Program-made: the position numbers and the translations under genes
Shown here: positions 25,420 through 40,009 of the stretch, one piece after another
How positions within the stretch are numbered: position 1 is the first letter of the stretch
How the letters are laid out: each line of letters begins with the position of its first letter
The notes under the pieces: model-generated
What the model was told of the DNA's origin: nothing
Database searches by the model: none
The model's input: only the letters and a program-made list of their open reading frames with translations
NCBI GenBank assembly: GCA_905250885.1
Contig: CAJNOQ010000059.1
Coordinates: forward strand, 1-64,000
Reading direction: 5' to 3'
Source of the DNA: Didymodactylos carnosus
Lineage: Eukaryota > Rotifera > Eurotatoria > Philodinida > Philodinidae
DNA length: 64,000 nt

Positions 25420-26366
25420 CTTGAATAAAAAACAAAAAGATCATGTTCACACATTTGTACAAAACATCTTTAGAAATAGCACGCGAGAAGTTATGAGTAT
25501 AATAGAATACATAAAAGACAATTGGTAGAAATAAAAAATTTATTACAAGGGCACTACGTTAAAACATTTTGTCATGGCATTAAACACGACAATAGTCGTT
25601 TAAAAGAAGTAAACTAACGTGAAAGAAATGAAGAATGTTTATTGTCCAATCGAGTGCGAATTACACAATTGATCCAACAAAGAGAGAAGATTCTGAAATT
25701 TATCAGGTTGCTTTTGTTTTTAAAAAAGAGTATCTCAAGGAATGACCATGGTTTCGAACTATCACGCAATGACTATATCGTACATTTGCTAAACAAAGCT
25801 AGAAGAGACTAAGAAATTTGAACACAGAGCGACAGAATGAAAATTTTTTTATAAAAAATGAACATCTTTTTCTAATTCGACATTATCGAAAACAACAAAA
25901 GAGTTCAGAAAACTACAATAAAGAAATTTTTCGTTTGAAATATATAAAATATGACTTTTATGCAAAGAATTTCGTAAAGAGAAAGGAAACGTTAAAGTCA
26001 AGCTCGCTAATCGACGTCACATATATTTAAAACCAAATGTTTAAGTCCAATGTTTTAACCATTATTAATTGAACTTGAGGATTCAAAAACACTCGAAATA
26101 AACGAGTTATATAGTATAAACTTTTGCAAGATAGTATCAAAATGCTAACAAGAGAAAAATAACAATAATTTTCTATCAAAGAAAAAACGTTACTAAAGTC
26201 TTAAAAAGTCCAACCAGAAATCTAGAAATAGTTTTTAAGGAAAACACCACTTCGAAAGAGTCAATTTGACGTTTAGTAAACAAAAAACAACAGAGATAAG
26301 ATGAACAAAAGAAGGAAAGAAAATCTATCTTGTCTTTTGGTCTATATACATAGATGCGACTATTAT

Positions 26367-27780
<1,414 letters not shown>

Positions 27781-30129
27781 GATTTTAATGATTATCTAGA
27801 GAATAGAGAGAACGTCACATGTAAAATAAACATTTAGCTCAGATGAAATGAAAAGGTAAAGATACATGGATCAACAGTCAGCGATCGTTTCGTCAAGTTC
27901 ACTAATTTAAGAAAAGACTAAAGTCAACATACAGTATTTGGTGTTTTTTCAGTGACATAAGGAACCTGTGTCCTCGACTTTAATAAACACTTAATTGAAG
28001 TCAGAGATCTGAATTAAGTCCATATTTAAGAACTTCGATGAAACGACTGCTTGGTATTCATTATAGGCGATCAAGGAAAATTGTTTACACTTTCTACCAC
28101 TAAGACTTTGTATATAATAAGCGTCATAATCTGAACAATCCAAGGTAAGAAACATTTGACAAAGCTCGCTAGAGTTTAACAGTTGGACAACAGAAATAAT
28201 CTGTTCTAAACTGTAAAGCATAAGAAAATCGATCCCGAAGTGTATGTGACTGATTGAATTGTATATAGAGTTCTTTTTGCTTAACATCAATTTCAAGCTT
28301 AAAATCTCAAGCTTAATATTCCCTGTTACAAGGGATCTGCAGACTGTACTAGACGGACAATCTCATAGACGTCCGTAGGCAGTTCTTCGCTTTCGTAAAA
28401 AGAAAGGTGTCCATGTAGGTTTCGACTTCTTAATTTTTTATTTTTTATTTAACTTAAGCATATCTAAAGCAAATGCGATTGATCTCGCCGAGCTACTGTT
28501 AGAACGTAATTCAATTACTAATTAATTATTTATTTATCTAGTTATATAACACAAAACGCAGCCATTATAAACTCTCGACACTACAAAGTCAAGTGGTTAG
28601 TTAGTCATATGATTTGTTTACTTTTACAGATTAAGACAAAATGACGATGTTTACTAAGTCGAAGTAGATTTTTTGTTCTATTTGCTTTGAAACTAAAGTT
28701 AAATTGCATAAAACGGAGTCTATTATAACTATCGTATGTTGAAACATTTAGACATTCAATGCTTACGTCCTATTGGCGGCATCTACTCGCATAGAGACTG
28801 TATGTGAGAATTGACATGGTACGTGATCAGATACATTAACATAAAATGTGCTCATTTTCTTCACTTTTTCGTTTTATAGCAACGCACATTCATTGAATGG
28901 AAGTTCAGAATTTATACAGGAACAAAATTTTATTTTCTTGCGGGCAGGCTAGATTAATCAGATATTCACTGTTTCGCTCTGTCACGGACGTGGACATTGT
29001 AAATGCTTACCATATGACCTACCTTTTGGATCAGCGTACTTTAGAAAAAATTTTCGGCATCGTTTTGCCTTCAGTCCCATACACTAACTTTCTGATAAAT
29101 TTCGGAGCAAGACCATTAGACAATATTTTCTAAGGCACTCCATTCGAAAAGCTATCGCGTATCAAATAATCGACTATGTAGAAGACGAATCTGCAATCGG
29201 TTGGCCACTGATCTCCTATGTAGTATAGAAATTCTGCAAAATTGAGATTCGCGATTGGGAGAAATTGTTGGCTTTTCGCGGACTAATGGACTGACATGGG
29301 AGATACTTATGAATGGTCATTTCTTACAGTTGTTATTTATAGTTATTATTCGAAAACGACATATGAAATTCAACTTAGCGCACTTCAGCTGTCAGCGGAT
29401 TACACATTTTTACCTTCAAATGCGCGACTGCTGAAACGAGATTTTTCGTGCTCATCGAAAAGAGTGAGAAATTTTCTGATAAGATTCTATAATCAAACCA
29501 AAGTTTTGATATTTTTACTTGACTTAAGCGATTTTCTTCTTACATTTATCCCTTGCTTATCCAAATGGAAAAACCAAGAATTTCGAATATCTATTCGGCG
29601 ACCAAATTCAGATATATGTCATAATGCGTGTGATTTCGGTTTTTGCTTCAAAAAATTGATTTGTAATTTTCAGAATCTCTCCTTTATGTTCAATTAAGCG
29701 GAATCAAATCAAGACCATCCAGAATAATCGAAATTTTATTATATAATTTAAAAAATAAACAATTTAGAATTTATAACATACATAGCATAGTATGAAAACT
29801 TGAGTTAAGTTGTGATATAATTTCACTGATACTATGCGATACGAAACAACGGTAGAGAAACGAAAATAAAAACATACGTATTTAAATAGCACCGGTTTGA
29901 AAATACTAAATGAAAATACTAAACTAATGAGATAAGGGTGAATAGAAAGTCGTATATCTTATAAAAAATTTCCTAGACGAGAAGCTAATTCGTTCCTCGA
30001 AACAAATTGAAACTAATGCACAAATATAACCTCCTTCTGAAGGAAGAAATTTTTAGAAGGAGATCACATTAGTTCTAGAGTATGACATTATACGAGACGT
30101 GTTCATTTTATCATGAAATAATTTTGCTC
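27781..30129. other. Gap upstream of RhoA
   Basis: This should contain the RhoA promoter and 5'-UTR. Frames at 27991-28296 (minus), 28897-29133 and 29296-29697 (plus) are open but show no domain, no repeat family and no matching splice sites. I see no supported gene. Confidence 0.5.
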
Positions 30130-32514
30130 TTAATCCAATGTAATTCCAAATCGTTTCAAAACAATATGCATATCTTCATTCACTAGAAAAAAGAAAATGA
30201 AATATTAAAATTTGATACTAACATATTCATTCATAAACTTACTATTAATGTAAAATACTTGTGTTTGTCCTCCAGCAGTATTGTAACTTTCTTCATTTGA
30301 TACGTTGTTACTAACACCAATATTTGCTGAACTAAAATCACTTCCACTATTTACACCATAATTATTTGTATTGAACGCGGTAGCTGGTGTTGATTCGAGT
30401 CCCAGATCGCTTCCCGTATTAAATTCTGTACCAAAACTTGCGGATGCGAAACCACTTGTTGATGATGTGGCACCAGCACTACCAATCAAACTATCAATAT
30501 TTGTTGAATTTCCAGTAAACGGAGAAAAATCTGTTGATAAACTGTTGGCATTATTATCTGATAAATAGGCGGCTGTGCCACTGTTACTATAATCTGTTGA
30601 TGCTACACCACCAAATCCTAAATTTCCTAATTGTTCACTGTTGAAATTTGTGGCATCAAATGAACTTGAGCTATAATTAGTTGATAATGTTTGGCCATCA
30701 GGAGGAGACTAATAAACACGAAGAAATTGCAATTTATCTATTGTCCATGTAAATAATATGGACTCGTTTACTCTTTCAATAATTTTCACTAGAGTATAGA
30801 CTGAGACAAATTTTTATCACATAATGCCGTTCAGAGTGTGAAAAACACTTTGTAGCTTCAAAGTTTTGGAAAAACCAGAAGTTTTGGTTGGAACTTATCA
30901 AGCTTTCAGTTTTATTAACATGTAAAGTAATTGAAATTTCTCATTCTGAAAGCTTTTAGTCTTTTGCTTCGATTTTGATTTAGTTATAAATTGTTTAATT
31001 TGAGCTCTAAACTGTTAAAATGAATCGTTTTATGTATGCGTTTTAAATTTTTTTTCTGACATTAAACATTGTCGCAGGACTTAGTGCTCATACAAAATCC
31101 GACAACACACTTCAACGACCATTGATGAAGTGATCGGATGCATTCTGTTTTGTAGCTAGTCTATCCATTCCTGTGAAAAAATGTTTACATTTAAAGTTTA
31201 AAAAATCTAGAAATTCTGTCTGAAAAGAAGATTTCTAAACTCAATGTTTAGTGAAAGGATACTTTATAGCCTTAGCTATCGAATGGCAAACTGCATCTCT
31301 CAATCTATACTCTGCCATACGTTATTAAAAACATGACCGAGTCCGTTTTTTATCAACTAGTAATAGCATTCATATATGTACCCTGTACTTACAATGTCTT
31401 CGATGAATCCTGCTTGACGTGCGTGTACTAGCAATTGTTGGGCGTCAAGTAAATTAGTACCATAGCGTCGGACGTAACTTTGTGGATTTTCTTGTTGAAC
31501 ACCCAACTTCTGAAATTGTCGTACTACGTTTGCTTTTATATTTTCATAGGTTACTATGGTATTCCTTGGTTTTTCATAGGCCTTGGCTGCGGTGGCCCGC
31601 TGTAGAATCACTTTACGCTTTTGTTGTGCACCATAAGGTACCCACCTTTCAATGATTATATCTCTGGGTTTTGGTGGTTGAGCGGGAAATCTTTCAATGA
31701 TGACGGAGCGAGGTGGTACAGGTATAGCTGAGAGGTTACGAATAATTGTTTTGGCTGCAAGAGGTTGAGGCGCTTGTGGAGGTTTTTCTCGCAAAATGAG
31801 AGGTGGTGGTGTTGGTACAGCTGCAGGCTTTTTGCGGATAACAAGGGGAGGAGGAGCTGGAGGCTGGGGTGGACGAACTTCTTTGATTATTAATGGACCA
31901 GGTGGAGGAAGCGGTGGAGGTTGAAGAAATCTTACTGATACGTTTTGTTGATAAATGACTCCACCTTTAGCAGGTTGTCGGATAATATAAGGATGTCGAT
32001 CTTGAAATATTTTTGATGCAGTATCAGTATTCGCACTTGAAAATTGGGTTGAGTCGAATCCGGTTGACACCGATGATCTCTCAGTCGAATATTGTTGGAT
32101 TAAATTGTTAACGTCGAATTCTGAAGGAGATATATTTGTTGTATCATAGTCTGAAGCTACAGATTGTGCTCCACCGAAATCGGATTGATATAAACTTGCT
32201 CCTTGTAATAATCCCGTAGAATCAATACTGCTAGTTGCATTTTCATTATATGGACTATTACCACGAAAAGAGCCTTGTAATAGTGGTGCATTTTCACCAC
32301 TAACGGAGTTAGATCCGACAAATGCTGATGACGAGTCAAAGGCTTGTCCGAATGACGATGAAGCAAATGAATTGTCACCAGCTATTATACTGGCAGTTCT
32401 ATCATTTCCAATAATTGAGAGTATTGCTCCTGAGTATCGTTGACCGGTAAGACGATCTGCTACCTGAATAATTTGTGCAATAGTTGGATCTTGTAACAAT
32501 GGGTGATGTGACAT
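30130..32514 (-). CDS. Ser/Asn-rich protein with PPPxVIxR repeats, unknown role
   Basis: Three exons: 31393-32514, 30243-30708, 30130-30182; GT-AG, frame consistent, 546 residues. The first ~35 residues (LLQDPTIAQIIQVADRLTGQ) look like a short amphipathic start. Residues ~40-175 are Ser/Asn/Phe-rich and disordered, with FDSTQFSSAN-like units. Residues ~190-300 form a Pro-rich repeat in which PPPLVIRKKP, PPPLILREKP, PPRSVIIERFP and RDIIIERWVPYG recur about every 15-20 residues. A short helical section (QESPQSYVRRYG-like, about 340-370) precedes a second Ser/Asn-rich half (exon 2) and a conserved-looking end (MHIVLKRFGITLD). The Pro/Val-Ile periodicity superficially recalls cytoskeletal scaffold repeats such as alveolins, but I do not recognise the family. 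There is no signal peptide or membrane helix. Confidence 0.8.
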
Positions 32515-33812
32515 GTTTAATACAAACTCTCTGCGGTGGGTATATGTACGTATTAAATCTCGAAAAAACGTTTAGCCACCGAATAATTAGAACTAGGACA
32601 ACAGAGTTATATAAATGAAATTAAGAGGCAATCAAGCGTTGAATTATGGTGGATCAAAGAGAAAAAACCTCAAATAGATAATCAATTTATTTATAATAAG
32701 AATAAAGAAGAACAAAAGCCACTATTATTAATATTTTTAACTGCATTAAACTTTTTTTATGTGGTTATGTTTTTTCGACATACTTGTATATTTGATTGTA
32801 ACGAATCCGATAGTTACACGCATCATCCAATTAATTGAGTAGGTCACGAATACAATAATTATGTTTACTTAATCCGTTAAAAAAGGTTATCTTGAATAAG
32901 GGCAGAAGGCAGAGAGACGTAAGATAATCCTTAAAACATTTTGTCTATAGACCTTGAAAATAGTTAACTGCTCAGGTGAAAGACATGAAGGTAAATACAC
33001 TGAAAGAAATATATGCCTCACCGTCTAATAACTGACAGATAGCCTTTAGTTCGATAGTTCAAGTATATGAATGGGGGTTCATCAGACAGAAAATCTGTGT
33101 ATTGTAAAGTGAACAAAACGGTGTCAAGATTCACTAATGACAAGCAAATACTTAAATGACAAGTAAAGACTATGAAGTTGATATAAGGTTAAGCTGCTGA
33201 AATTCAATGAAAAGTGAAGAAAACTAACTCTGTTATGTTATGAAACTCAACTCTTCTTCTTAAATTGTTTTATGATTGATTTTTACATCTATTTTAGCGT
33301 TGTCTTGCATACCTGTTCATAATGTTTAAAGTAGATGAAAAATCAGCATTTTTCTTATGAAATAAACATAAATTACCAATACTATTAAAAGCATAACTGG
33401 ATATTAGCTAAGCACCTTCCAGTTTCTACAGACATAGGAGTACCAAAAATTTCAAAACTCTTTTCGTATAGGACATAGAAAATACATAGAAGCCCCCAGT
33501 TTCCCGTGTAAAAGTCATATTCTACAAGTTTTGATCTCCCTTCACAGTGGGCATTTTTTTAATAGCAGAAGGACATTAACATTTTCGCTCTTAATTATTT
33601 TTTCACGAATTTTTCATTGTCTTAGTCATCTCAGATCCTTTTCAATAGAAAATAAATGTTCTCAGACCAAATCACTTTTTGTGAAAAATCGACCTTGCAG
33701 ATTTATAGGAAAAATTTTCAATAGATAATTATTCGATTCAAAACGTATTGTGTTATTCATGATTCAAGCAACTCGACACACTGATTTCAAATATGACCTT
33801 AGTTTTCAATAA

Positions 33813-34022
33813 AAACGTTCCAAGACTGAAGAAAATAGATTTTATCTGAAAACTCACGTTATTTTGGAAAAGCTACTGTATGTTCCAGAAACGTGTATGC
33901 TATTTGATGCTATCCGTATAGATGTTGCAGAAGTAGAAGAAGCTTGGCAAACTTCGAACTATTTGAAGGCTGGTGGAACCTGGCGTACTCCTTATATTGA
34001 TGACACCGCTACGAAAACTTAG
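33813..34022 (+). other. Orphan open stretch, 69 codons, coding-like
   Basis: This frame lacks an early ATG but has balanced amino-acid use unlike the surrounding AT-rich frames, with segments such as HVILEKLLYVPETCMLFDAI and YLKAGGTWRTPYIDD before a stop. It may be the last exon of an unrecognised gene or a fragment of a transposon protein. The family is unknown, and no matching upstream exon was identified. Confidence 0.3.
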
Positions 34023-35293
34023 TCAGCTTAGAAAATAATTTTATTTATTCGACACTTTAAGTCTAAATCGTCAAACTTCTTTGCTGGTCTGTAGCAGAGA
34101 AAGTCTGTATTTGTATTTTATATTATTTTCGTATCCAAATCTGAAAGCTCCAATAAAAAGCTAAGGCTCCTAGGTTGTCACACTAATCTTTGGCGGTAAG
34201 TAGTGACTGATCTAGAAAATTTTTCCGACGGCTGCGGAGCACTGAAAACACAATCAAAAAAACATTTCTTTTTACTAATGAAAAGTCAAAATTTTTTGTT
34301 TCCACCAGCATCCACCGCAAATATGCCACTGACATTAGGACTTTTCCCATGACCCGAAACTGGTGGAATAAAAATTCTTACGGCAATACATCGCCTGTAT
34401 ATCCACTTATATTTATACTTCCTAAAAAGTCAAAAAAAAAAACTCACGTTCGATTTCTGGCCAGATGTCCGTCTGGATGCTTACTGTGCCCCTCTTATAC
34501 AACAACTTTTCTCTCGTATTTCTTGTTTTGTGAATAATTTTTAATAGGAATAAGACAGAGATTTGGGAGTGTCCCCTATCGATCTGTCTTAGGTCGATCT
34601 CTCTAGTTTTCATGGTTCCCAGATGACAGGCATTTTGTTAGAATTTCCTAATCTCAACCGTATCTTAATTATCTGATTCGTTACAATCAAATATACAAGA
34701 ATGTCGAAAAAACATAACCAAATAATAAAAGATTTTCAAGTTCAACTTTGTACGAATAGAGATTCGAATATATGAACTTAGCGTTGCAGTAAACTACAAA
34801 ACTATATCCAAAGGTAAAGGTCAACACTTGTGTCGGCATATCACTTTAACTTTTATAAAATTAATAAAATAGAACAAGTTCATTATTGAAGTATATTTAC
34901 GTAAATCAGTTTTGCGAATTGTGATGCTCCTTGTTATTTGATCAAGGGTTTGATGCTCAAAAGATATTGTGCAAGAGAGAAGTTGCTCCTGGCTATGGTG
35001 CAGCATGTCGAAAATATGATCTATATTATTATGAGTGACGTAAATGTCTTTTGCGAATTTACTTCCAAAATATATTCACCTATGAGTTTCTCAACAGAGA
35101 CTAGAAAAAAAACTGATTTATGAAAGCGGTCGAATTTTCTCGAATAGCTAGAACCAGTTTTCACGCTTATTTTTGTGTTAAATGGACTATTTCACAAATG
35201 ACCTTGAAATTCTCATCACAATTGTCTCCGTGATTATCTTGCTATATTATCTAAAACGTATTCTATAAAATATTGATATGTTCATCTCATTAT

Positions 35294-35571
35294 TAGGTAT
35301 GCATCGGTATCGGTATTCATACCGAAATACCGATACCGAAAATACCGAACTTCGGTATATACCGATACCGAAAATACCGATAATGAAAATACCGACTTTT
35401 TTCACTTGGAATTTTTGGAATTTTTTCAAATACACAGCTGAGTGTTGTTTATACGTTCTGCTTGTTCAGGATGCTAAAATACCTCATTTCAAATGAAAAA
35501 ATCCCAAAAATTCCAAGTAAAAAAAAGTCGGTATTTTCGGTATTCGGTATACCGATACCGATGCATACCTA
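35294..35571. mobile_element. hAT-like MITE, 278 bp, perfect 8-bp duplication
   Basis: Terminal inverted repeats start TAGGTATGCATCGGTATCGG and extend at least 23 bp without mismatch. The flanks carry an identical 8-bp duplication CTCATTAT (35286-35293 and 35572-35579), the hAT hallmark. Subterminal regions are filled with repeats of CGGTAT/ATACCG, and a second inverted repeat (AAAAAGTCGGTATTTTC with CTTGGAATTTTTGG) surrounds a ~75-bp centre. There is no transposase. The intact duplication suggests a recent insertion. Confidence 0.88.
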
Positions 35572-35967
35572 CTCATTATCGCAAGCAAAATTGATTTGCA
35601 TCCGATAACAAATAACTATTGACAACATCACCGGGAAACAAATATCGTGGTCGTAAATGAATACATCGAAAATCACCTTTTTTCGAAAGTTTTTAGACTT
35701 ATTCACAGTGCGCTAAAAATAAACTTTAAAGATATTTTTCAAGCAAAGTTCAGCAGCTACGAGTCCAAGCTATTATAGTTAGATGCTTCTGTACAGACCC
35801 GACTCAAACTCAACAAAATCGAACTATCCGCATCGTATGATACTACCAAACATATGAAACCCTCACTTGCTGCATATAAAAGTCATGTGAAGCATGGCCG
35901 TCCCTTTGATGATGGATTATAATGTTTTGAGAAGTGTCAGTGATGAATTCCGATCTTACTTGGAACT

Positions 35968-36980
35968 TCGAAATGTTGGCATACTGCTAGCAAAGATGTC
36001 CATACAAAATTGTATATTTTCATTCAAAGCTTAGATTTTCTTCTTTGATGTTGCGAAAGATTTCTGAATCAGAAGCCGCACCTATTTAGAAAAACATTGC
36101 TCATTTTATTAAGTGTATAATTAATTCAAACCCTAATAAAATATAACTTTCAAATGGTTTTTGCAGTATTACTATCCAAAATATTTCAAAATAGAATGGT
36201 CACGAATGGTCACGAATGTTTTTCTAATAAATTTTGAACGGAAAAAGCTAGAGACATATGGTTTTCAGCATTCGAGAGAGGACGGATTAGAACGTTTACT
36301 TATGAAAAAATCTGAATTTTTTGCTCTGTCGTGGTGTACCCAACCACGCAAAATTTAGAAACTTTCCCGTTTCATGGAAAAAGATGACTTTTTGATTCCG
36401 AGATGTTAGTTCGAACCGTCAGACTGCACTAAATTATCCGAGGACCAGTTAAACTTTAGGCTTAGGAAAGTCAAAAATACATGTAACATAGGTTATTGAC
36501 CACGCTGAATCTCGTGGCAACGTTTTTCTCTCGATAAGTTTCAGAAAACCAAGTGAAAACCTCTATTAGATGAAATAATTCATTTTGGCCTATTTTCACG
36601 TAAACTTTAGAACTCAAAATTTAGAACTCAAAATCGATTCAGTTAGAACGTCAAGATGTACTCTGTTTTATATACGCTACATCATAGAGCCCAATAAAAC
36701 TTTTAAAAACAAACAGAAAATACTTTGGTTTTTGAAAAAGTCTTCTAGAAATCTTTCGAAGGAAAACAACATTTTTTACTGGTCTTAAGTAGAAAAGTAT
36801 ATTGAGTGTACATCAAACAGACACATTTTGACGTTCTGACTGAATCGATTTTGAGTTCTAAATTTTCTAAGTTTACGTGAAAATAGGCCAATTAATATAC
36901 AATTTTGAATCTAATCTTTGAATGAAAATATACAATTTTGTATGGACATCTTTGCTAGCAGTATAGGAACATTCCAATAT
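35968..36980. mobile_element. Foldback-type element with nested inverted repeats, ~1 kb
   Basis: The outer inverted repeat pairs 35981-36040 with 36907-36965 (ATACTGCTAGCAAAGATGTC ends), with weaker similarity continuing about 12 bp outwards. Inside it a second inverted repeat pairs about 36587-36660 with about 36820-36889, beginning GGCCTATTTTCACGTAAACT. Open frames inside (36161-36358, 36585-36788) have no known domain. A non-autonomous DNA transposon, possibly one element inserted in another, fits; no clear target duplication was found. Confidence 0.65.
36220..36590. repeat. Dispersed repeat, copy 1
   Basis: Shares with 40010-40440, in the same orientation, the words GGTTTTCAGCA followed by AGAGGACGG or AGAGGACAG, TATGCTGAATCTCGTG-like CACGCTGAATCTCGTGGCAA, and AGTGAAAACCTCTATTAGAT. 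Identity is moderate. It overlaps the left half of the foldback-type element. Confidence 0.55.
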
Positions 36981-38365
36981 TCTACCCATATCTGTTTTTC
37001 ATACAGTAACTAGATTTAGTTTTGAATAGGACCTTTTGCATAGGTATAGTTTTTACTCAATGAAACAATAATTATTATTATTAATTATTATCTTTTTAAT
37101 AGGCCATCGAAGATTAGTATATGTAACCAATTGTGCTATTGTCAGGTAGACATAATTATTGTGCTTTCGTATAAGTAACGATATCATACTGATAAGATGA
37201 ACATATCAAAATATAAATCGTAATTTTTGTGACGGGCACGTCTTATTTGTGAACCAAATACGTTTGATGTGGTGACCTTGGATGACAACGAAATATTTTG
37301 GACTGATTTTTGTTCGTGTCAAACCATCTCACTAATTGAACTGATTGTGTGTACACTTGTCGTCAAAATGAAAGTAAAACACCGAGAGTGAGCCGTGTGA
37401 CTAAATAATATGTACAGACAGAGTGAAACCGTACCAATACAGGATTAATTATAATTTTGTAGTATTTTAACTATAACTATTGTGTAAATCATTATTTGCA
37501 CATAATAGTAATAAATATTTCTAATTGTATACAAGAGAAGGAAAACAATACCGCGAATCAATTAATTTCAAAGTTATATTGCTTTGTAGATATGTCAAAA
37601 CTTATTATGAAAATATAAACTTTTTTGACTTGGAGAACACAACTTGATTTTTGTAACGTGATGATATATGATGGTATGTGTTACACAGGTATATTATCGA
37701 TAAAATTAACAAAATATTAGAGAATGGACCTTCAGTGTTACGAGCTTCGAAAATTTTTCGATGTTTTTTTCTCGGCAAAACTTTGTGCAAATCTTCATCT
37801 GTTCATACTATTTACGGCCTTAGTGCAAAAATACGCAAATGCTTTTTGATTTTCGGAGGTTTTTTGTATGTAAAATCCATTTTTCTTCTGACTAAAACTG
37901 TTTTTAATTAAAACCAGTAACATATCCTGAATCAGCTTTGTCAAACCGTTCCGAATCATATGTAAAACAATAAATTTTGAATGAAAAATATCAACATCAA
38001 AAAATTTTTCACTCTAGCTATATATGGCGATTTTTGAAAACGTTTACTTTTCGTCTGTAAAGATTATGAGACGGGTGAAGAATGATGATGACTCATAAAA
38101 ACAGGTTTATTCACAAAAACATTTTGATATCTGCATCACAAACCCAAAATTGTCCACTGTGGCAATGATAAATGACAAACTGGAATGTTAATTATTCCTC
38201 TACTACTGTTAATGGAACCGGAGATTGATCAATATATATAGGTTTATTCTACTCAGTTGATAAAACACAAAATACATGATGATAACAACAAACTTTTTAA
38301 ACATTAACAGTACTAAAATACATTAGAATCTTTGTTTGCATTATATACTTCATTACGGGCTCAAA

Positions 38366-39229
38366 TAGGTATGCACCAGTTTCGGTTTTCAAATCGAAAA
38401 ACCAACCCGAAAAAACCGAACATTGTCGCATTCAAAAAATTTTCATAGATAGTAGTATTTGGCTTTGAAGATGGTTGCAAGAGAAAGTTAATAGCATTCA
38501 TTTTATTTTGCCTATAAGCCGTTGAACAAATATTTTGTTCAGTGTGATGGAAGGCTGGAATTTTCTGTGATTATAATAGACATATAGCAGTACTACAGAA
38601 AAAATTCTTAACCTTTCATACCGTGTTTTGACTGAGTTATAGAATTTTTAATAATTTATGTTATGCACTGTAGGGGCAAAATAAAAAAGTTCATAATTTT
38701 TGAAAGAAGCAATAAAAACCTAAATTCTTTTAGGATTTTTACTAGGGCACTATATATAGTATTTATAGGTGTTAGACATCGGGGAGGTTCCCTCGTCAGT
38801 ATTATTGTGAAATTTTGTGTTTGGATAGCTGTTTTTTATCTTTTGAAGAAAGAGCATTTATTAGATGAATGATAATTTCTGAACCTTTTTGATCGACAAA
38901 TAGCCTAATAAGAAAAGATTAGAAACCATGAGATAAAATCAAAACATAACAATAGTGACTAAGTCTAGCAATTTATTCGTCTTTTGTTTCTACACCACTA
39001 CAGGAACTGAAATAACCAATCGGTTAACCATCGATTGTTTGTAACCGATCCATTCCTATACGTGCTCGAGAAACCGGTACAGATAAAATCAGATGTTTTT
39101 TTGACAATAGTAAATAGATGTTATATGCTAACTCTTTCTATCATTTTAGAACCTTAAACAAAAATGTTTGAGAGTTTTTCGGTGTCGATTTAAACCGAAC
39201 ATCAGTTAAGCGACACCGGTGCATACCTA
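38366..39229. mobile_element. Larger relative of the TAGGTATGCA hAT-like family, ~864 bp
   Basis: The left end reads TAGGTATGCACCAGTTTCGG and the right end, inverted, TAGGTATGCACCGGTGTCGC. The first 12 bases are identical between the ends, and the first 10 to the MITE at 35294. The flanking 8-mers GGCTCAAA and TGATCAAA share only the last five bases, so any target duplication is eroded. Subterminal AACCGA and CGGTTT words repeat. No transposase frame was found, so this appears to be an older, internally different family member. Confidence 0.65.
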
Positions 39230-40009
39230 TGATCAAAACTGCGTACACAGATTGATCGTTAATGGAACTTTCCTCTTTCTACAAAATAATCAACTTTTGA
39301 GTTAAACATGCTGTGTAATAGAGTCAAGTGTCCTCTACAATTTGAGATCAATTCCAGCTCTCCGATACCTTTTCTTGATGAGATATGAATTTCTGGAAGT
39401 CTATCGCTCTATAACTGGAAAACTCTATTTTAAAGTTTCGAAATTTTTTTATCTGTCATACAGTACTTGTGAAGTTTTCAAACAGCCCATGTGTTTTTCG
39501 ATTTAGTTTTTCAGCACCTTTTCTTCATAGGGTGGTAAGGGTGATTTTTGGAAGCCTCGAAATTGACATCCGATTTTCCACAAAATTTTCTTATAAGTCA
39601 TCAACGGTACAACGTGGAGACTTAAATTGAACAATATCAGGGTGTATTGGAGCCTAGTACCTGTGGTAGAATTTTGAGCGCGAACGGACAAAGTTTTGAT
39701 GGGAACGGTATGGTATGCAATGAAAAACCTAGTTTTCCAGGAAACCATATCTAAATACGAATTCTAAGGTTTGCATTTCATGAATTTTAAAATATACCTA
39801 TTTTATTTTTTGCGAAGATACTCTAGTAGAAATTTCTACTCTTCCTGCTCAGTCGTTACGATTCTGTAATAAGACAACAAATGAGGGAGGGTAACCTTAA
39901 CTTCTCAACTAATCGCCTTCGATGACACTTCTCTCGACAAAACTTGACAAGTAACACAACAATGCTTCAATTACTAGTATTCATCCGAAAATGTAAGGCA
40001 GGTCGTTGT

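Noticed and set aside
28897-29697. Two adjacent plus-strand open frames (78 and 133 codons)
   Set aside because: No domain, no periodicity, no splice sites joining them in frame, and no resemblance to neighbours. Likely chance frames.
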